Source: Streptomyces canus
GTDB taxonomy: Bacteria > Actinomycetota > Actinomycetes > Streptomycetales > Streptomycetaceae
Reading direction: 5' to 3'
DNA length: 64,000 bases
Assembly: GCF_030815415.1 (NCBI RefSeq)
Contig: NZ_JAUSWW010000001.1
Span: 9,300,001-9,364,000 of the forward strand
Made by a program: the position numbers and the translations under genes. The notes under the pieces are model-generated. The model was given only the letters and a program-made list of their open reading frames with translations. It was not told where the DNA came from and made no database searches. Positions 18,833 to 26,521 of this stretch are shown one piece after another (position 1 is the stretch's first letter; each line of letters starts with the position of its first letter).

Positions 18833-20452
18833 CTAGCCGATCCAGGTGTCGTGCAGCTGGATGCGGCTGCCGGAGTCGAAGGCGAGGCCGTGCACCTTCT
18901 GCGACACGCCCAGCTGGGTCTGGAGCTCCACCACGGGCACGTTGTACGCGTTCCGCACGATCAGCTTCTGCGCGTCGTCCACCAGCTGCCTGCGCTTCGC
19001 GGTGTCCGTCGTCGCGGCCTGTCCGGACAGTGCCGTGTCCAGCGAACTGGCGGGCAGGCGGTAGAAGTTGGCCAGCTGCGTGGAGAAGGAGCTGCGCAGG
19101 ATGTCCGGGTCCGAGCGGGTCACGTTGCCCCACACCAGGTCGAAGTCGCCGCCCTGGAGCGTGGTGGCGAACTGGCTGACCTGGCCCTGCTTGAGCGCCA
19201 CGTCGACCCCGACGTCCTTCAGCTGCTGCTGGACCAGCTCCAGTGCGGGCTGGTTGGTGGCCGCGTTGGGGAACCAGCTGATGGCCAGGCTCAGCTTCTT
19301 GCCGTCCTTGACGCGGACGCCGTCACCGTCGGCCTTCCAACCGGCCTCGTCCAGCAGGGACTTGGCCTTGGCCGCATCGAAGGCGAGGTCCGAGGAGAGG
19401 TCGGTGTAGTCGGGCGTGGTGTGCGCCAGGACGCTGGTCGCCGGTTTGGTGCCGGTCGGGAACACCGTGTCGGCGATCTGCTTGCGGTCGACGGCGGCGA
19501 GGATCGCCCGGCGCACCTTCGCGTCCTTGAGGACGGGCCGTGAGTTGTTGATACCCAGCCCGAACACCACGCCGGGGTTGGCCCGGCGCAGGAGGGTGAC
19601 CTGGCCGCCCTTGAGGGCCGCCTCGTTGGCCTTGCCGACGCTGCTGATCGCGTCCACCTGGCCGGACTGGAGGCTTCCGGCCCGCACCCCCGCCTCGGGC
19701 ACGACCTTGAACACCAGCTTGTCCAGGTAAGCCTCGCCCTTCTTGGACCACAGCGAGGAGCCCCAGCCGTACCCGGTGCGCTTGGCCAAGGTGATCGACT
19801 GGTTCTGCACGTACTGCTTCAGCACGAACGGTCCCGACCCGACCACACCGTCACTGCACTTCTGCTGCGGAGTCTTCTTCACGCTCGCCGACGACTCGAT
19901 GCCCAGCGAATGGGTCGAAGTCGCCTGGAGAAACTGCGCGTTGGGCTCCTTGAAGGTCACCTTGACGGTGAGCGGGTCCACCGCGGCGGTGCTCTTGACG
20001 CTGCTCAGATAGCCCTGGGCGAGGACGCCCAACGCACCGAGCTTCGGTACCGCGTCGAAGTTGTCCTTGACCACCTGCGCGGTCAGCTCGGAGCCGTCGC
20101 TGAAGGTGACACCCGAGCGCAGATGGAACGTGAACTCCGTCGCGTCGGCGTTGATGTCCCAGCTCTTGGCCAGCCACGGCACGATCTTGCCGGTCTCGGG
20201 GTCCTGATCGGTGAGGGAGTCCACGGTCTGACGTACCGAGTAGATGCTTTCGTTGCTGCCGACCTGCTGCGGGTCCACGCAGCCGGCGTCGGAACCCACC
20301 GCGAAGGTCAAGGTGCCGCCGGACTGGGGCCGGCTGTTCCCGCTGCCCGAGCCGGTGCTGCCCGACCCGCAGGCGGTCAGCAGAACACTGGTGGTCAGGA
20401 GGGCGGCGAGGGGCGCCCATCGGGAGGCTCTGAAATCCGGAAGTGCTGTCAC
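18833..20452 (-). CDS. ABC importer substrate-binding lipoprotein (SBP family 5)
   Basis: This 539-residue cluster-C binding protein captures the substrate outside the membrane. The GTG at 20452 is chosen because it has GGAGAG eight bases upstream and starts a short lipoprotein signal with the lipid-accepting C28 in LLTACGS; the open frame continues further but without a site. Family marks are GGTLTFAVGSD, FHLRSGVTFSDGSELTA and DRKQIADTVFP. The ligand is not evident. The SAM riboswitch and Cys leader upstream argue for a sulfur-containing substrate such as a peptide, thioether or sulfonate. This is inference. Confidence 0.9.
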   Translation of the reverse strand: MTALPDFRASRWAPLAALLTTSVLLTACGSGSTGSGSGNSRPQSGGTLTFAVGSDAGCVDPQQVGSNESIYSVRQTVDSLTDQDPETGKIVPWLAKSWDINADATEFTFHLRSGVTFSDGSELTAQVVKDNFDAVPKLGALGVLAQGYLSSVKSTAAVDPLTVKVTFKEPNAQFLQATSTHSLGIESSASVKKTPQQKCSDGVVGSGPFVLKQYVQNQSITLAKRTGYGWGSSLWSKKGEAYLDKLVFKVVPEAGVRAGSLQSGQVDAISSVGKANEAALKGGQVTLLRRANPGVVFGLGINNSRPVLKDAKVRRAILAAVDRKQIADTVFPTGTKPATSVLAHTTPDYTDLSSDLAFDAAKAKSLLDEAGWKADGDGVRVKDGKKLSLAISWFPNAATNQPALELVQQQLKDVGVDVALKQGQVSQFATTLQGGDFDLVWGNVTRSDPDILRSSFSTQLANFYRLPASSLDTALSGQAATTDTAKRRQLVDDAQKLIVRNAYNVPVVELQTQLGVSQKVHGLAFDSGSRIQLHDTWIG

Positions 20453-20532
20453 GGAGGGGTCTCTCCTACTCGTGTCACCAGGCAAGGGGGTGCCGTACCA
20501 GGCACGGCCGTGCATGGGTGTGCGGGCCCCGG

Positions 20533-20547
20533 CCGGCGTGACGCCGG
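20533..20547 (-). promoter_or_regulatory. Candidate attenuator hairpin between Cys leader and binding-protein gene
   Basis: CCGGCGTGACGCCGG is a perfect palindrome of two 7-base arms, lying between the leader stop at 20667 and the first gene of the operon at 20452. It may be part of the attenuation structure. No U-run follows. Confidence 0.35.
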
Positions 20548-20666
20548 TGGCGGGGGAGCGCTGTGCAGACGGGGACAGGCGGGGCGACACCGGGAGCGCC
20601 GGTGGCCGGGATGAGCGCGGGGAAGCGGGGCAGGCGGCGGAGGTCAGCCGGCCGCGGACGAGCTCG

Positions 20667-20783
20667 TCAGGCCTGACAGAAGCAGCTGGTCGAGCGCTTC
20701 AGATCGATATGGCGTCGACGCGCGAGGCGGGAGAACACCGTGGCGACGGCGAAGGAGGCGCTGAGTTCACCACCGTGCCGCAT
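20667..20783 (-). CDS. Cysteine leader peptide of the sulfur-uptake operon, 38 aa
   Basis: This short frame has an ATG at 20783 and an excellent ribosome site (GGGGAGGA about five bases upstream). It ends LARRRHIDLKRSTSCFCQA and stop. The RRHIDL-R core followed by closely spaced Cys codons matches the leader-peptide type I know from upstream of streptomycete sulfur-assimilation genes, where ribosome stalling at Cys codons controls the operon. It lies just after a SAM-IV riboswitch and 214 bases before the binding-protein gene. Confidence 0.75.
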   Translation of the reverse strand: MRHGGELSASFAVATVFSRLARRRHIDLKRSTSCFCQA

Positions 20784-20802
20784 ACCGGTCCTCCCCGTCT
20801 CC

Positions 20803-20820
20803 GGCCCCGGAAACGGGGCC
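20803..20820 (-). promoter_or_regulatory. Expression-platform hairpin after the SAM riboswitch
   Basis: A perfect 7-bp stem with a TTTC tetraloop (GGCCCCG/CGGGGCC) directly follows the aptamer and ends about 12 bases before the ribosome site of the Cys leader. It could switch transcription or translation of the leader. Confidence 0.5.
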
Positions 20821-20930
20821 ACGCGCTTGCGGGATCCTCAGTGATCCCGCCGGGCTTTCACCTGGAGCACCCCACCGCGCGGGAGGGTTGCCGGTCAGCA
20901 AGCCAGGGCTGGACGCTGACACTCAATGCC
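20820..20930 (-). promoter_or_regulatory. SAM-IV-type riboswitch
   Basis: The minus strand carries the conserved SAM-IV core: GAGTGTCAGCGTCCAGCCC, then GGCTTGCTGACCGGCAACCC, then GCGGTGGGGTGCTCCAGGTGA. The P1 arms are GGCATT (from 20930) and AAAGCC (to 20853). Downstream is the extra hairpin of the class (20829-20850, perfect 8-bp stem with a 6-base loop) followed by GCAAGCGCG, also typical of SAM-IV. It binds S-adenosylmethionine and normally represses sulfur or methionine genes when SAM is plentiful. It precedes the Cys leader and the ABC importer. Confidence 0.88.
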
Positions 20931-21007
20931 GATCGTGATCGTACGGAGCGGTCTTGTCGTACGTCAATGCCGGAACGTCGGCTCAGCTCAGGGGTGCGGG
21001 TCTGCAA

Positions 21008-21733
21008 TCAGTTCATGAGCGCCCGCACTTGGCGGTGACCGGCCTCTCCGCGAGACCAGATGTGCGTCAGGCGGCGCGGGTTCTCGCGGTCCCAGGTGTC
21101 GTGGTCCATGACGGCGACAGCGTCCGACAGCCGCCACCGCGAGGAACTCCATGAGGCGTGGGGGACTTCCACCAGGCCGTCGAGGAGTGCGATGGCCGCT
21201 GTCGCGAGCGTGCCCACGGGCCAGGGCTTCCATGTCGCGACGGTGTCGGTGAGGGCGTGTGATTCGATCAGATGCAGGAGGGACGGTGCGACGGGGAGGT
21301 AGGGACTGCTGCCGTCGACGTCGGTGCCCACACTGCCGTCGGTGTGGATCAGGTCCCGGCACGGCTTCGACACCCGCTCCCCGGTCCATGCGAAGTACCA
21401 GCCGTCTCTTCCGGGGTCCTGCCATGCTCGCGTCTTCATGCCGAGGTGGTCGTACTCCCACCTTCGGACGGACTCGTACCGCTCCCCGGCCACCACCCGG
21501 CTGCGGCGTACCTCGTACCGCAGGCCCGCGAACTTCTGCTCGAAACCCTCGCATCGGATGAGGAGCTCCAGCGGGGCGGGCACGAGCTTCCCCGCATGAT
21601 CGTGCACCTGCCAGAGCTCCATCGGCAGCCCGAACCGGACGGGGCGCTCACGCCGGCCCGTCCGGTGAAGGAAATCCCGTGCGCGCGGCGAGAGCTCGGA
21701 CGGGTCTTCCAGGAGGTGCATGCTGGACTTCAT
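21008..21733 (-). CDS. Hypothetical protein, 241 aa
   Basis: I do not recognise this protein. It is soluble, Trp- and Arg-rich (RRWEYDHLGMKTRAWQDPGR, WYFAWTGERVS), without signal peptide or membrane helix. The C-terminal half (SLLHLIESHALTDTVATWKP) appears helical. An ATG at 21733 opens the frame with no clear ribosome site. It lies 36 bases downstream of the small membrane protein and may form a two-gene unit with it. Confidence 0.6.
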   Translation of the reverse strand: MKSSMHLLEDPSELSPRARDFLHRTGRRERPVRFGLPMELWQVHDHAGKLVPAPLELLIRCEGFEQKFAGLRYEVRRSRVVAGERYESVRRWEYDHLGMKTRAWQDPGRDGWYFAWTGERVSKPCRDLIHTDGSVGTDVDGSSPYLPVAPSLLHLIESHALTDTVATWKPWPVGTLATAAIALLDGLVEVPHASWSSSRWRLSDAVAVMDHDTWDRENPRRLTHIWSRGEAGHRQVRALMN

Positions 21734-21769
21734 TTCCCAGGAAGGTACGGCTGGCGGGCGAGGAGGCGG

Positions 21770-22126
21770 TCAGTTGAAGGCGTCGGTCATGCAGTCCCTC
21801 CGGCAGTCCGCGGCCTCGAAGCGTCGGCGGAGGGCCGCGGCTGCCTCTTCGCGTCCCACGGAGTCGTATCCGTAGTGCCGGCACGCCGTCCTGCGCACGT
21901 CACCGACGGTGACGATGGCAGGCTCGCCCTGTGCGGCCTGGCGGCGCGCCTCGGCGATCGCCATGTCCGCGGCACGCAGCAGGTTCCGGGAACGGTCCCG
22001 GGTCACGGCCGCCCGGGCCCGCTCCGCGGAGAGGGGGCGGAGGACCCGCCCGCGCCAGAGGGAACCTGCGACGACGAGAACGAGGCCGAGTGCTATGAAC
22101 AGGACTCCGCCGGGGTCGTGGGGCAT
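21770..22126 (-). CDS. Small membrane-anchored protein, 118 aa
   Basis: A single N-terminal membrane helix (about residues 6-23, VLFIALGLVLVVAGSLW) is followed by a basic, helical cytoplasmic domain with three cysteines (RRTACRHYGYD, AADCRRDCMTD). The ATG at 22126 has a GGAG about nine bases upstream; an upstream GTG at 22144 is also possible. Function unknown. Confidence 0.6.
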   Translation of the reverse strand: MPHDPGGVLFIALGLVLVVAGSLWRGRVLRPLSAERARAAVTRDRSRNLLRAADMAIAEARRQAAQGEPAIVTVGDVRRTACRHYGYDSVGREEAAAALRRRFEAADCRRDCMTDAFN

Positions 22127-22183
22127 AGGGGCAGTCTCCACCATCTCACGCCCGGTCCGGCAGCGGGTCTCGCTCAGTACGGG

Positions 22184-23026
22184 TCAGGAGATGGCCCGGA
22201 GGGCGCTGTGGTGTCGGCGTCGGTGACGGAGTTGTTCGACGGCCGCGGCGGTCTCGTCGTCCGCGGGGAGAAGGATGGTCAACTGCTGGTCGTCCGCAGG
22301 GAGTTCGAGGGTTTCCCGCAGCAGCCGAAGCTCGTGTCCGGCTGGGTGGTTGACCCGGAGGATCCCGCGTTGCGGAACGACGTGCCGGTTCAGACGGCGG
22401 GTCAGTTCGGGGCCGGCGAGAGGCGCGAGTTGCGTGGTGAACCACTCGGAGCTCGCCGCGGAGGGGGCGAGCCACAGGTCGAAGGCCTGCTCGTCGGCGA
22501 TGTCGTCCCAGTCGGCGAAGAACGTGCGGGCGCGGGAGTCGGTGAAGACGTAACGGGTGAGGTTCGGGGCTTCGCCGTCGAGCAGTCCGCTGCCCTTCGT
22601 CACCGACTCGTACGCGGGGGTGTGGGCGAGGATGTCACCCAGCCGGTTGGTCACCACGGCGATGCCCGGTTCGAGGAGACGGAGTGTCTGCTGCACGGCG
22701 TCTCGCACGTGCCGGGGCGGGGGTGCGGGTGGCGCGTGCACGATGCATTCTCCGCCGGAGATCTTTGTGAGATAGCGCAGGTGGGCGCGCTCGGAGGGGG
22801 AGAGGCTGAGGGCGTCGGCGAGCGCGTTGACCACCGCCACCGAGGGATTGCGGTCACGGCCCTGCTCGATGCGGGTCAGATATTCGACGCTGATGCCCGC
22901 ACGCGACGCGAGATCCGTGCGGCGCAGTCCCGGTGAGCGGCGGCGGCCCCGATCCGGCAGCCCGAGTGTCCCGGGCTGGACACTGTCACGCTTGCTCCGG
23001 ATGAAGTCCCCCAACGGCGTACCCAT
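22184..23026 (-). CDS. XRE-type helix-turn-helix regulator with MmyB-like ligand domain
   Basis: This 280-residue regulator has an N-terminal Cro/CI helix-turn-helix (about 30-90, LRRTDLASRAGISVEYLTRI, then NPSVAVVNALADALSLSP) and a C-terminal MmyB-like domain (about 110-270, NRLGDILAHTPAYESV) of the kind thought to bind a fatty acid or other hydrophobic ligand. The ATG at 23026 is divergent from the FMN reductase gene; regulators of this family usually control such a neighbouring oxidoreductase. Confidence 0.87.
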   Translation of the reverse strand: MGTPLGDFIRSKRDSVQPGTLGLPDRGRRRSPGLRRTDLASRAGISVEYLTRIEQGRDRNPSVAVVNALADALSLSPSERAHLRYLTKISGGECIVHAPPAPPPRHVRDAVQQTLRLLEPGIAVVTNRLGDILAHTPAYESVTKGSGLLDGEAPNLTRYVFTDSRARTFFADWDDIADEQAFDLWLAPSAASSEWFTTQLAPLAGPELTRRLNRHVVPQRGILRVNHPAGHELRLLRETLELPADDQQLTILLPADDETAAAVEQLRHRRRHHSALRAIS

Positions 23027-23143
23027 GCCTTGAGGATAGGGCGGGGCGGGGCGGACAGGACGCGGAGAGCTGAGGGTGGCCCTGCGGGGGCCAGCCTGAG
23101 CTCGGCCTGGCTGTCGCTGAGGGCCGCCCCGATGGTGGTGGGC

Positions 23144-23740
23144 ATGGACAACAACACGCACAAGCTGGTGGTCATCGTCGCGAGCGTCCGCGAGGGGCGG
23201 TTCGGCCCGGTGGTGGCCTCCTGGTTCGCCGAACAGGCGGACCTGCACGGCGGTTTCGACGTCGATGTCGTCGATCTGGCCGACGTCGAGATCCCGCTGT
23301 CCCTGCCCGCGGCATCGCCGAAGTACGCCGGTGACGACTACCCTCGCCCGGCCGGGATGCGGCCACTGACCTCGGCGCTGGAGAGCGCGGACGCGTTCGT
23401 CCTCGTCACCCCCGAGTACAACCACAGCTACCCCGCCTCCCTGAAGGCGGCCATCGACTGGCACTTCACCCAGTGGACGGCCAAGCCTGTCGCCTTCGTC
23501 AGCTACGGCGGCGCGGCGGGCGGCCGCCACGCGGTCCTGCACCTGGAGAACGTGCTCACCGAACTGCACGCGGTGACGATCCGCGACGGACTCGCCTTCC
23601 CCAACTACTTCACGGCATGGCACGACGACCGCCCGCTCGACCCCGAGACCCCCGGCTACGCCAAGACACTGCTCGACCAGCTGGCCTGGTGGGCGGGCGC
23701 CCTCAAGTCGGCACGCGAGGTGACCCCCTACCCGGCATGA
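23144..23740 (+). CDS. NADPH-dependent FMN reductase family protein
   Basis: This 198-residue flavodoxin-fold enzyme uses NAD(P)H to reduce FMN, a quinone or an azo compound. The FMN phosphate loop is ASVREGRFG near residue 13, TPEYNHSYPASLKAAIDW (about 86-103) is the conserved second FMN contact, and SYGGAAGGRHAV follows. The ATG at 23144 is preferred; the GTG/ATG options just upstream add only a few residues. It is divergent from the MmyB-type regulator, its probable controller. Confidence 0.88.
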   Translation: MDNNTHKLVVIVASVREGRFGPVVASWFAEQADLHGGFDVDVVDLADVEIPLSLPAASPKYAGDDYPRPAGMRPLTSALESADAFVLVTPEYNHSYPASLKAAIDWHFTQWTAKPVAFVSYGGAAGGRHAVLHLENVLTELHAVTIRDGLAFPNYFTAWHDDRPLDPETPGYAKTLLDQLAWWAGALKSAREVTPYPA

Positions 23741-23754
23741 GCAGGCGGATCCGC

Positions 23755-23776
23755 TCCGGGAAATGAGAGTCCCGGA
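23755..23776 (+). terminator. Hairpin after the FMN reductase gene
   Basis: Arms TCCGGGA (23755-23761) and TCCCGGA (23770-23776) form a perfect 7-bp stem 15 bases beyond the stop codon and just before the VOC gene. Confidence 0.45.
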
Positions 23777-23796
23777 CCCCCTGCTATCGTGCGCCG

Positions 23797-24231
23797 ATGT
23801 CAGCGATCAAGAAGTTCCAAGTCACCTTCGACTGTGCCGAACCCGAGCGTGTGGCTCGCTTCTGGTGTGAGGTGTTGGGATACGTCGTGCCGCCGCCACC
23901 GGAGGGGTTCGCCACGTGGGGCGACTTCGATCGGTCTCTGCCGCCGGAGCGGCAGGGCGCGTCGTTCGCCTGCGGTGATCCCTCGGGTGTGGGCCCGCGG
24001 CTGTACTTCCAGCGCGTCCCCGAAGGCAAGGTCGTCAAGAACCGGGTGCATCTCGATGTGCGAGTCGGCACCGGGCTCGTGGGCGAAGAACGCCTCGCCA
24101 CCCTCGAAGCCGAGTGCACACGACTCCTTGCGCTCGGCGCGACTCGCGTGCAACTGCTGCGTGCCGATGGCGTCAACGAGTCATGCATCGTGATGCAGGA
24201 CGTCGAGGGCAACGAGTTCTGTCTCGACTGA
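23797..24231 (+). CDS. VOC/glyoxalase-superfamily protein
   Basis: This 144-residue protein has the paired beta-alpha-beta-beta-beta units of the VOC superfamily: QVTFDCAEPERVARFWCEVLGY at the start (shown by its two ends, residues 8-29), then KNRVHLDVRVG and finally MQDVEGNEFCLD carrying a metal-site glutamate. Members include isomerases, dioxygenases and antibiotic-binding resistance proteins. The substrate is unknown. A hairpin separates it from the preceding gene. Confidence 0.82.
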   Translation: MSAIKKFQVTFDCAEPERVARFWCEVLGYVVPPPPEGFATWGDFDRSLPPERQGASFACGDPSGVGPRLYFQRVPEGKVVKNRVHLDVRVGTGLVGEERLATLEAECTRLLALGATRVQLLRADGVNESCIVMQDVEGNEFCLD

Positions 24232-24247
24232 GCATCCTGGGCTCTGC

Positions 24248-24427
24248 TCAGCGCGGGGCATCGCCGCGGTCGGACACGGCGTCGGTGCAGCACTCGTCTG
24301 CTTGTAGGCCGACGCCGTATTGAAGCCGTCGTGCGGTTTGCACGAGGGGCGCCAGCGGATCCTTCTTGAAGGGGTGCTTGCTCCGCCAGGTCTGGCGGAG
24401 TCGTACCCAGGACGCCAGAACGCTCAT
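24248..24427 (-). CDS. Small basic hypothetical protein, 59 aa
   Basis: I do not recognise this protein. Third codon positions are mostly G or C, and the sequence is non-repetitive (TWRSKHPFKKDPLAPLVQ, then LQADECCTDAV), which supports real coding. It has an adjacent Cys pair and many basic residues. The ATG at 24427 has only a weak ribosome site; the frame is open up to 24508. It is convergent with the VOC gene. Confidence 0.4.
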   Translation of the reverse strand: MSVLASWVRLRQTWRSKHPFKKDPLAPLVQTARRLQYGVGLQADECCTDAVSDRGDAPR

Positions 24428-24520
24428 GGTCCCGAGGTGTTGCCCCGACGTGGGAGAACACCCGTTCCAGAAGTGAACATGGCGAAGGTAATCGCCACGG
24501 TTCGCCACCCCTTCCGCTCA

Positions 24521-24534
24521 GTAGAAATATCTAC
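24521..24534. promoter_or_regulatory. AT-rich palindrome, possible operator
   Basis: GTAGAAATATCTAC has perfect 5-base arms around AATA in an otherwise GC-rich region, 85 bases before the gene at 24619. It could be a regulator site; no factor is assigned. Confidence 0.3.
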
Positions 24535-24618
24535 CAGCATGAATGTGCCGGGTCCGGCCATCCCGGATGTGGGGGAGTACGTCCCGCTTGCGCGGGCAAA
24601 TGGATCCCGGAGGACAGC

Positions 24619-25140
24619 ATGCGAACCGTCTCTCGGCAGGCCATCGAATGGCTGTCGGCAGCAGCGACCGACCCGCGGGAGTGCAAGAGGCAGTGGCACA
24701 GTGAGGGCGGGACCGCGGTGTTGGGCTGTGGCCGGTTCTGGGACGTGCTGAGCGTGCCGGAGGAGTTGGCCGTGCCGGCCCTGGACGCTCTGCTGGGCAT
24801 CCCGCAACCGCCCGGGCCGGCGCTGGTGGACACCGCCGCCCGCCGGGTGGCCTTCTTCCTGCCACCGGACCCGGAGGGCCGCTGGATCGGCTCGGGCATC
24901 CGCTATGCGGGCAAGGGCGCATGGGTCGCGGTGCCCGCCCCGCACCGAGCGGCCGGACGGCTGCGCTGGCTGGTGCCGCCCGACGGCAGCGGTGCACTGT
25001 TCGTTCCCGTGGCGGTGGAACTGGCCCTGCAACTGGCACTTGGACGGCTGGCCGCCCAGGAACGGACCAAGCGGCGCTGTCCCACCTGCGGGGCACGGGT
25101 CCCCGGACCACCCGGCCGGGACGGCGGTCGGACCGTGTGA
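24619..25140 (+). CDS. Hypothetical protein with C-terminal CPTC motif, 173 aa
   Basis: I do not firmly recognise this protein. It reads like streptomycete proteins with a primase/polymerase-like N-terminal fold: an opening helix (SRQAIEWLSAAATDPR), strand-rich middle (GGTAVLGCGRFWDVL, VAFFLPPDPEGRW) and a helix (PVAVELALQLALGRLAAQE). The end carries RRCPTCGARVP, half of a zinc ribbon. There is no membrane segment. Function is not assigned. Confidence 0.6.
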   Translation: MRTVSRQAIEWLSAAATDPRECKRQWHSEGGTAVLGCGRFWDVLSVPEELAVPALDALLGIPQPPGPALVDTAARRVAFFLPPDPEGRWIGSGIRYAGKGAWVAVPAPHRAAGRLRWLVPPDGSGALFVPVAVELALQLALGRLAAQERTKRRCPTCGARVPGPPGRDGGRTV

Positions 25141-25200
25141 CACCGACTCGTTGCCGCGGGGAACCCGGTGCGGCGATCCGCTCACCATCGTGCGCCGCCG

Positions 25201-25497
25201 TCAGTGTGCGGACGCCCGGTCGGCACCGGACGCGCCGGTCAGGACACCTGCGCGCTCCCAGCGGGCCGGGCCGGGCGGCGTGCTGAGCTGTGCCGTGACA
25301 GCGGGGCTCAGGGCCGTCAGCAGCATCCACTGCGGATCCCGCGTACCCGGAAGCGTCCGGCCTCCGGCCCGCCACTCCCTGACGAGCGCGGCATAGATGG
25401 GCGGGTCCGCATGAGGCGGCGGGGCCGGATCGGCGTGCGGGGCGTGCCGAGCCTGGTCTTCGAGGCCGAGGCGGCCGGTGGTGGCGGTGCGATTCAT
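25201..25497 (-). CDS. Small hypothetical protein, 98 aa
   Basis: The conserved-looking part is PPIYAALVREWRAGGRTLPG and DPQWMLLTAL, which resembles short streptomycete proteins of unknown role. The ATG at 25497 is the most likely start, without a clear ribosome site. A Pro/His-rich linker precedes the core. No membrane segment or catalytic motif. Confidence 0.45.
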   Translation of the reverse strand: MNRTATTGRLGLEDQARHAPHADPAPPPHADPPIYAALVREWRAGGRTLPGTRDPQWMLLTALSPAVTAQLSTPPGPARWERAGVLTGASGADRASAH

Positions 25498-25635
25498 GTC
25501 CGTGCAACGTGCCCGCGTACGCGGGTGGTACGGGCTGGTCCCGCTGTGGCTCGATCGGGTGAGGCCGGGTCCGTCGTTCGGGGCCATGTGGTAGTCGTAC
25601 CAGATCACTGGCGGGGGTGTGAGGGCTGGACTGCT

Positions 25636-25688
25636 CCCCGTTCACAGTGAGTTCGCAGCGCTGGGTGCCGAACTCACTGTGAACGGGG
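25636..25688 (-). terminator. Perfect 20-bp hairpin downstream of the conservon operon
   Basis: Arms 25636-25655 and 25669-25688 are exact reverse complements with a 13-base loop. The hairpin starts 15 bases beyond the enoyl-CoA hydratase stop, the last gene of a seven-gene run on the minus strand, so it most likely ends that transcript. It would also stop plus-strand transcription. Confidence 0.75.
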
Positions 25689-25702
25689 GGTCTGAGGGTC
25701 GG

Positions 25703-26521
25703 TCAGCGGGGCTGGGCCAGTTGGGCGGCGAGGAGATGGGAGTCCAGCAGAGTGGTGTCGGCGGTACGGGCGGCTCTGGCGTAGCCGGTGAGCATCCGTT
25801 TGGTCAGCACGAGGGCCTGGGGGGAGCGACGGGCGAGGGGTTTGGTCCAGGTGGTGATGGTGTCGTCCAGTTCGTCGAGCGGGGCGACCTTGTGCAGGAG
25901 GCCGAGGCGATGGGCGGTGTGGGCGTCGAAGTCGTCGCAGGTGAGCATGAGTTCACGGATCCGGGCGGCGCCGGCCTCGGTGATCAGACGGCCCATGGCG
26001 CCGCCCCAGGCGGGTGCGAGTCCGAGGCCGACCTCCGGCATGCGGAAGTGGCTGGTGTCCGCGCCCGCGCGGAGGTCGCAGTAGGCGGCGAGCGCGAGGC
26101 CGGCGCCGATCACCTTGCCGTGGAGCCGGGCGATGGTGATGACGTGGGTGTCCTCCAGTGCCTGGCACACGCGGTGGGCCTTGTCCGCGATACGTCGCAG
26201 GGTGGCCCCGGTGGGGTCGGTGGCCAGGGCGTCCTGGTACTCCCGGCGGTCGGCTCCCAGGCAGAAGTCGTTGCCCAGGGAGGAGAGCACCAGGATGCGG
26301 ATGTCGGGCTGGTCGTGGAGGTTGTCGAGGACGGCGATGAGGGCGTCCAGGACCGTGGCGCTCAGGATGTCGTCCTGTGCGGAGGGGTTGAGCCGGACGT
26401 GGAGGACGGGTCCGGTTCGACTGAGGGCCAGGGGAGCGGGTAGGGGGGAGGGGTCGGGGGTGTGCGCGGTTTCCCGGTCGGAGGCGGCGGACACGGGAGC
26501 GGGGGCGGTTGGCGGGTTCAT
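25703..26521 (-). CDS. Enoyl-CoA hydratase/isomerase family protein
   Basis: This 272-residue crotonase-fold protein has a Pro/Ala-rich N-terminus, then VLHVRLNPSAQDD and the oxyanion-hole regions SSLGNDFCLGADRRE and ARLHGKVIGAGLALAAYCDL. One of the two usual catalytic glutamates appears in FRMPEVGLGLAPAWGG; the other position is less clear, so the activity (hydration, isomerisation or decarboxylation) is open. Its ATG at 26521 overlaps the P450 stop as ATGA, so the two are coupled and may act on the same substrate. Confidence 0.85.
   Translation of the reverse strand: MNPPTAPAPVSAASDRETAHTPDPSPLPAPLALSRTGPVLHVRLNPSAQDDILSATVLDALIAVLDNLHDQPDIRILVLSSLGNDFCLGADRREYQDALATDPTGATLRRIADKAHRVCQALEDTHVITIARLHGKVIGAGLALAAYCDLRAGADTSHFRMPEVGLGLAPAWGGAMGRLITEAGAARIRELMLTCDDFDAHTAHRLGLLHKVAPLDELDDTITTWTKPLARRSPQALVLTKRMLTGYARAARTADTTLLDSHLLAAQLAQPR

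Noticed and set aside
17744-19543. Long plus-strand frame opposite the ABC importer genes.
   Set aside because: Gln/Arg/Gly-rich shadow of well-supported permease and binding-protein genes.
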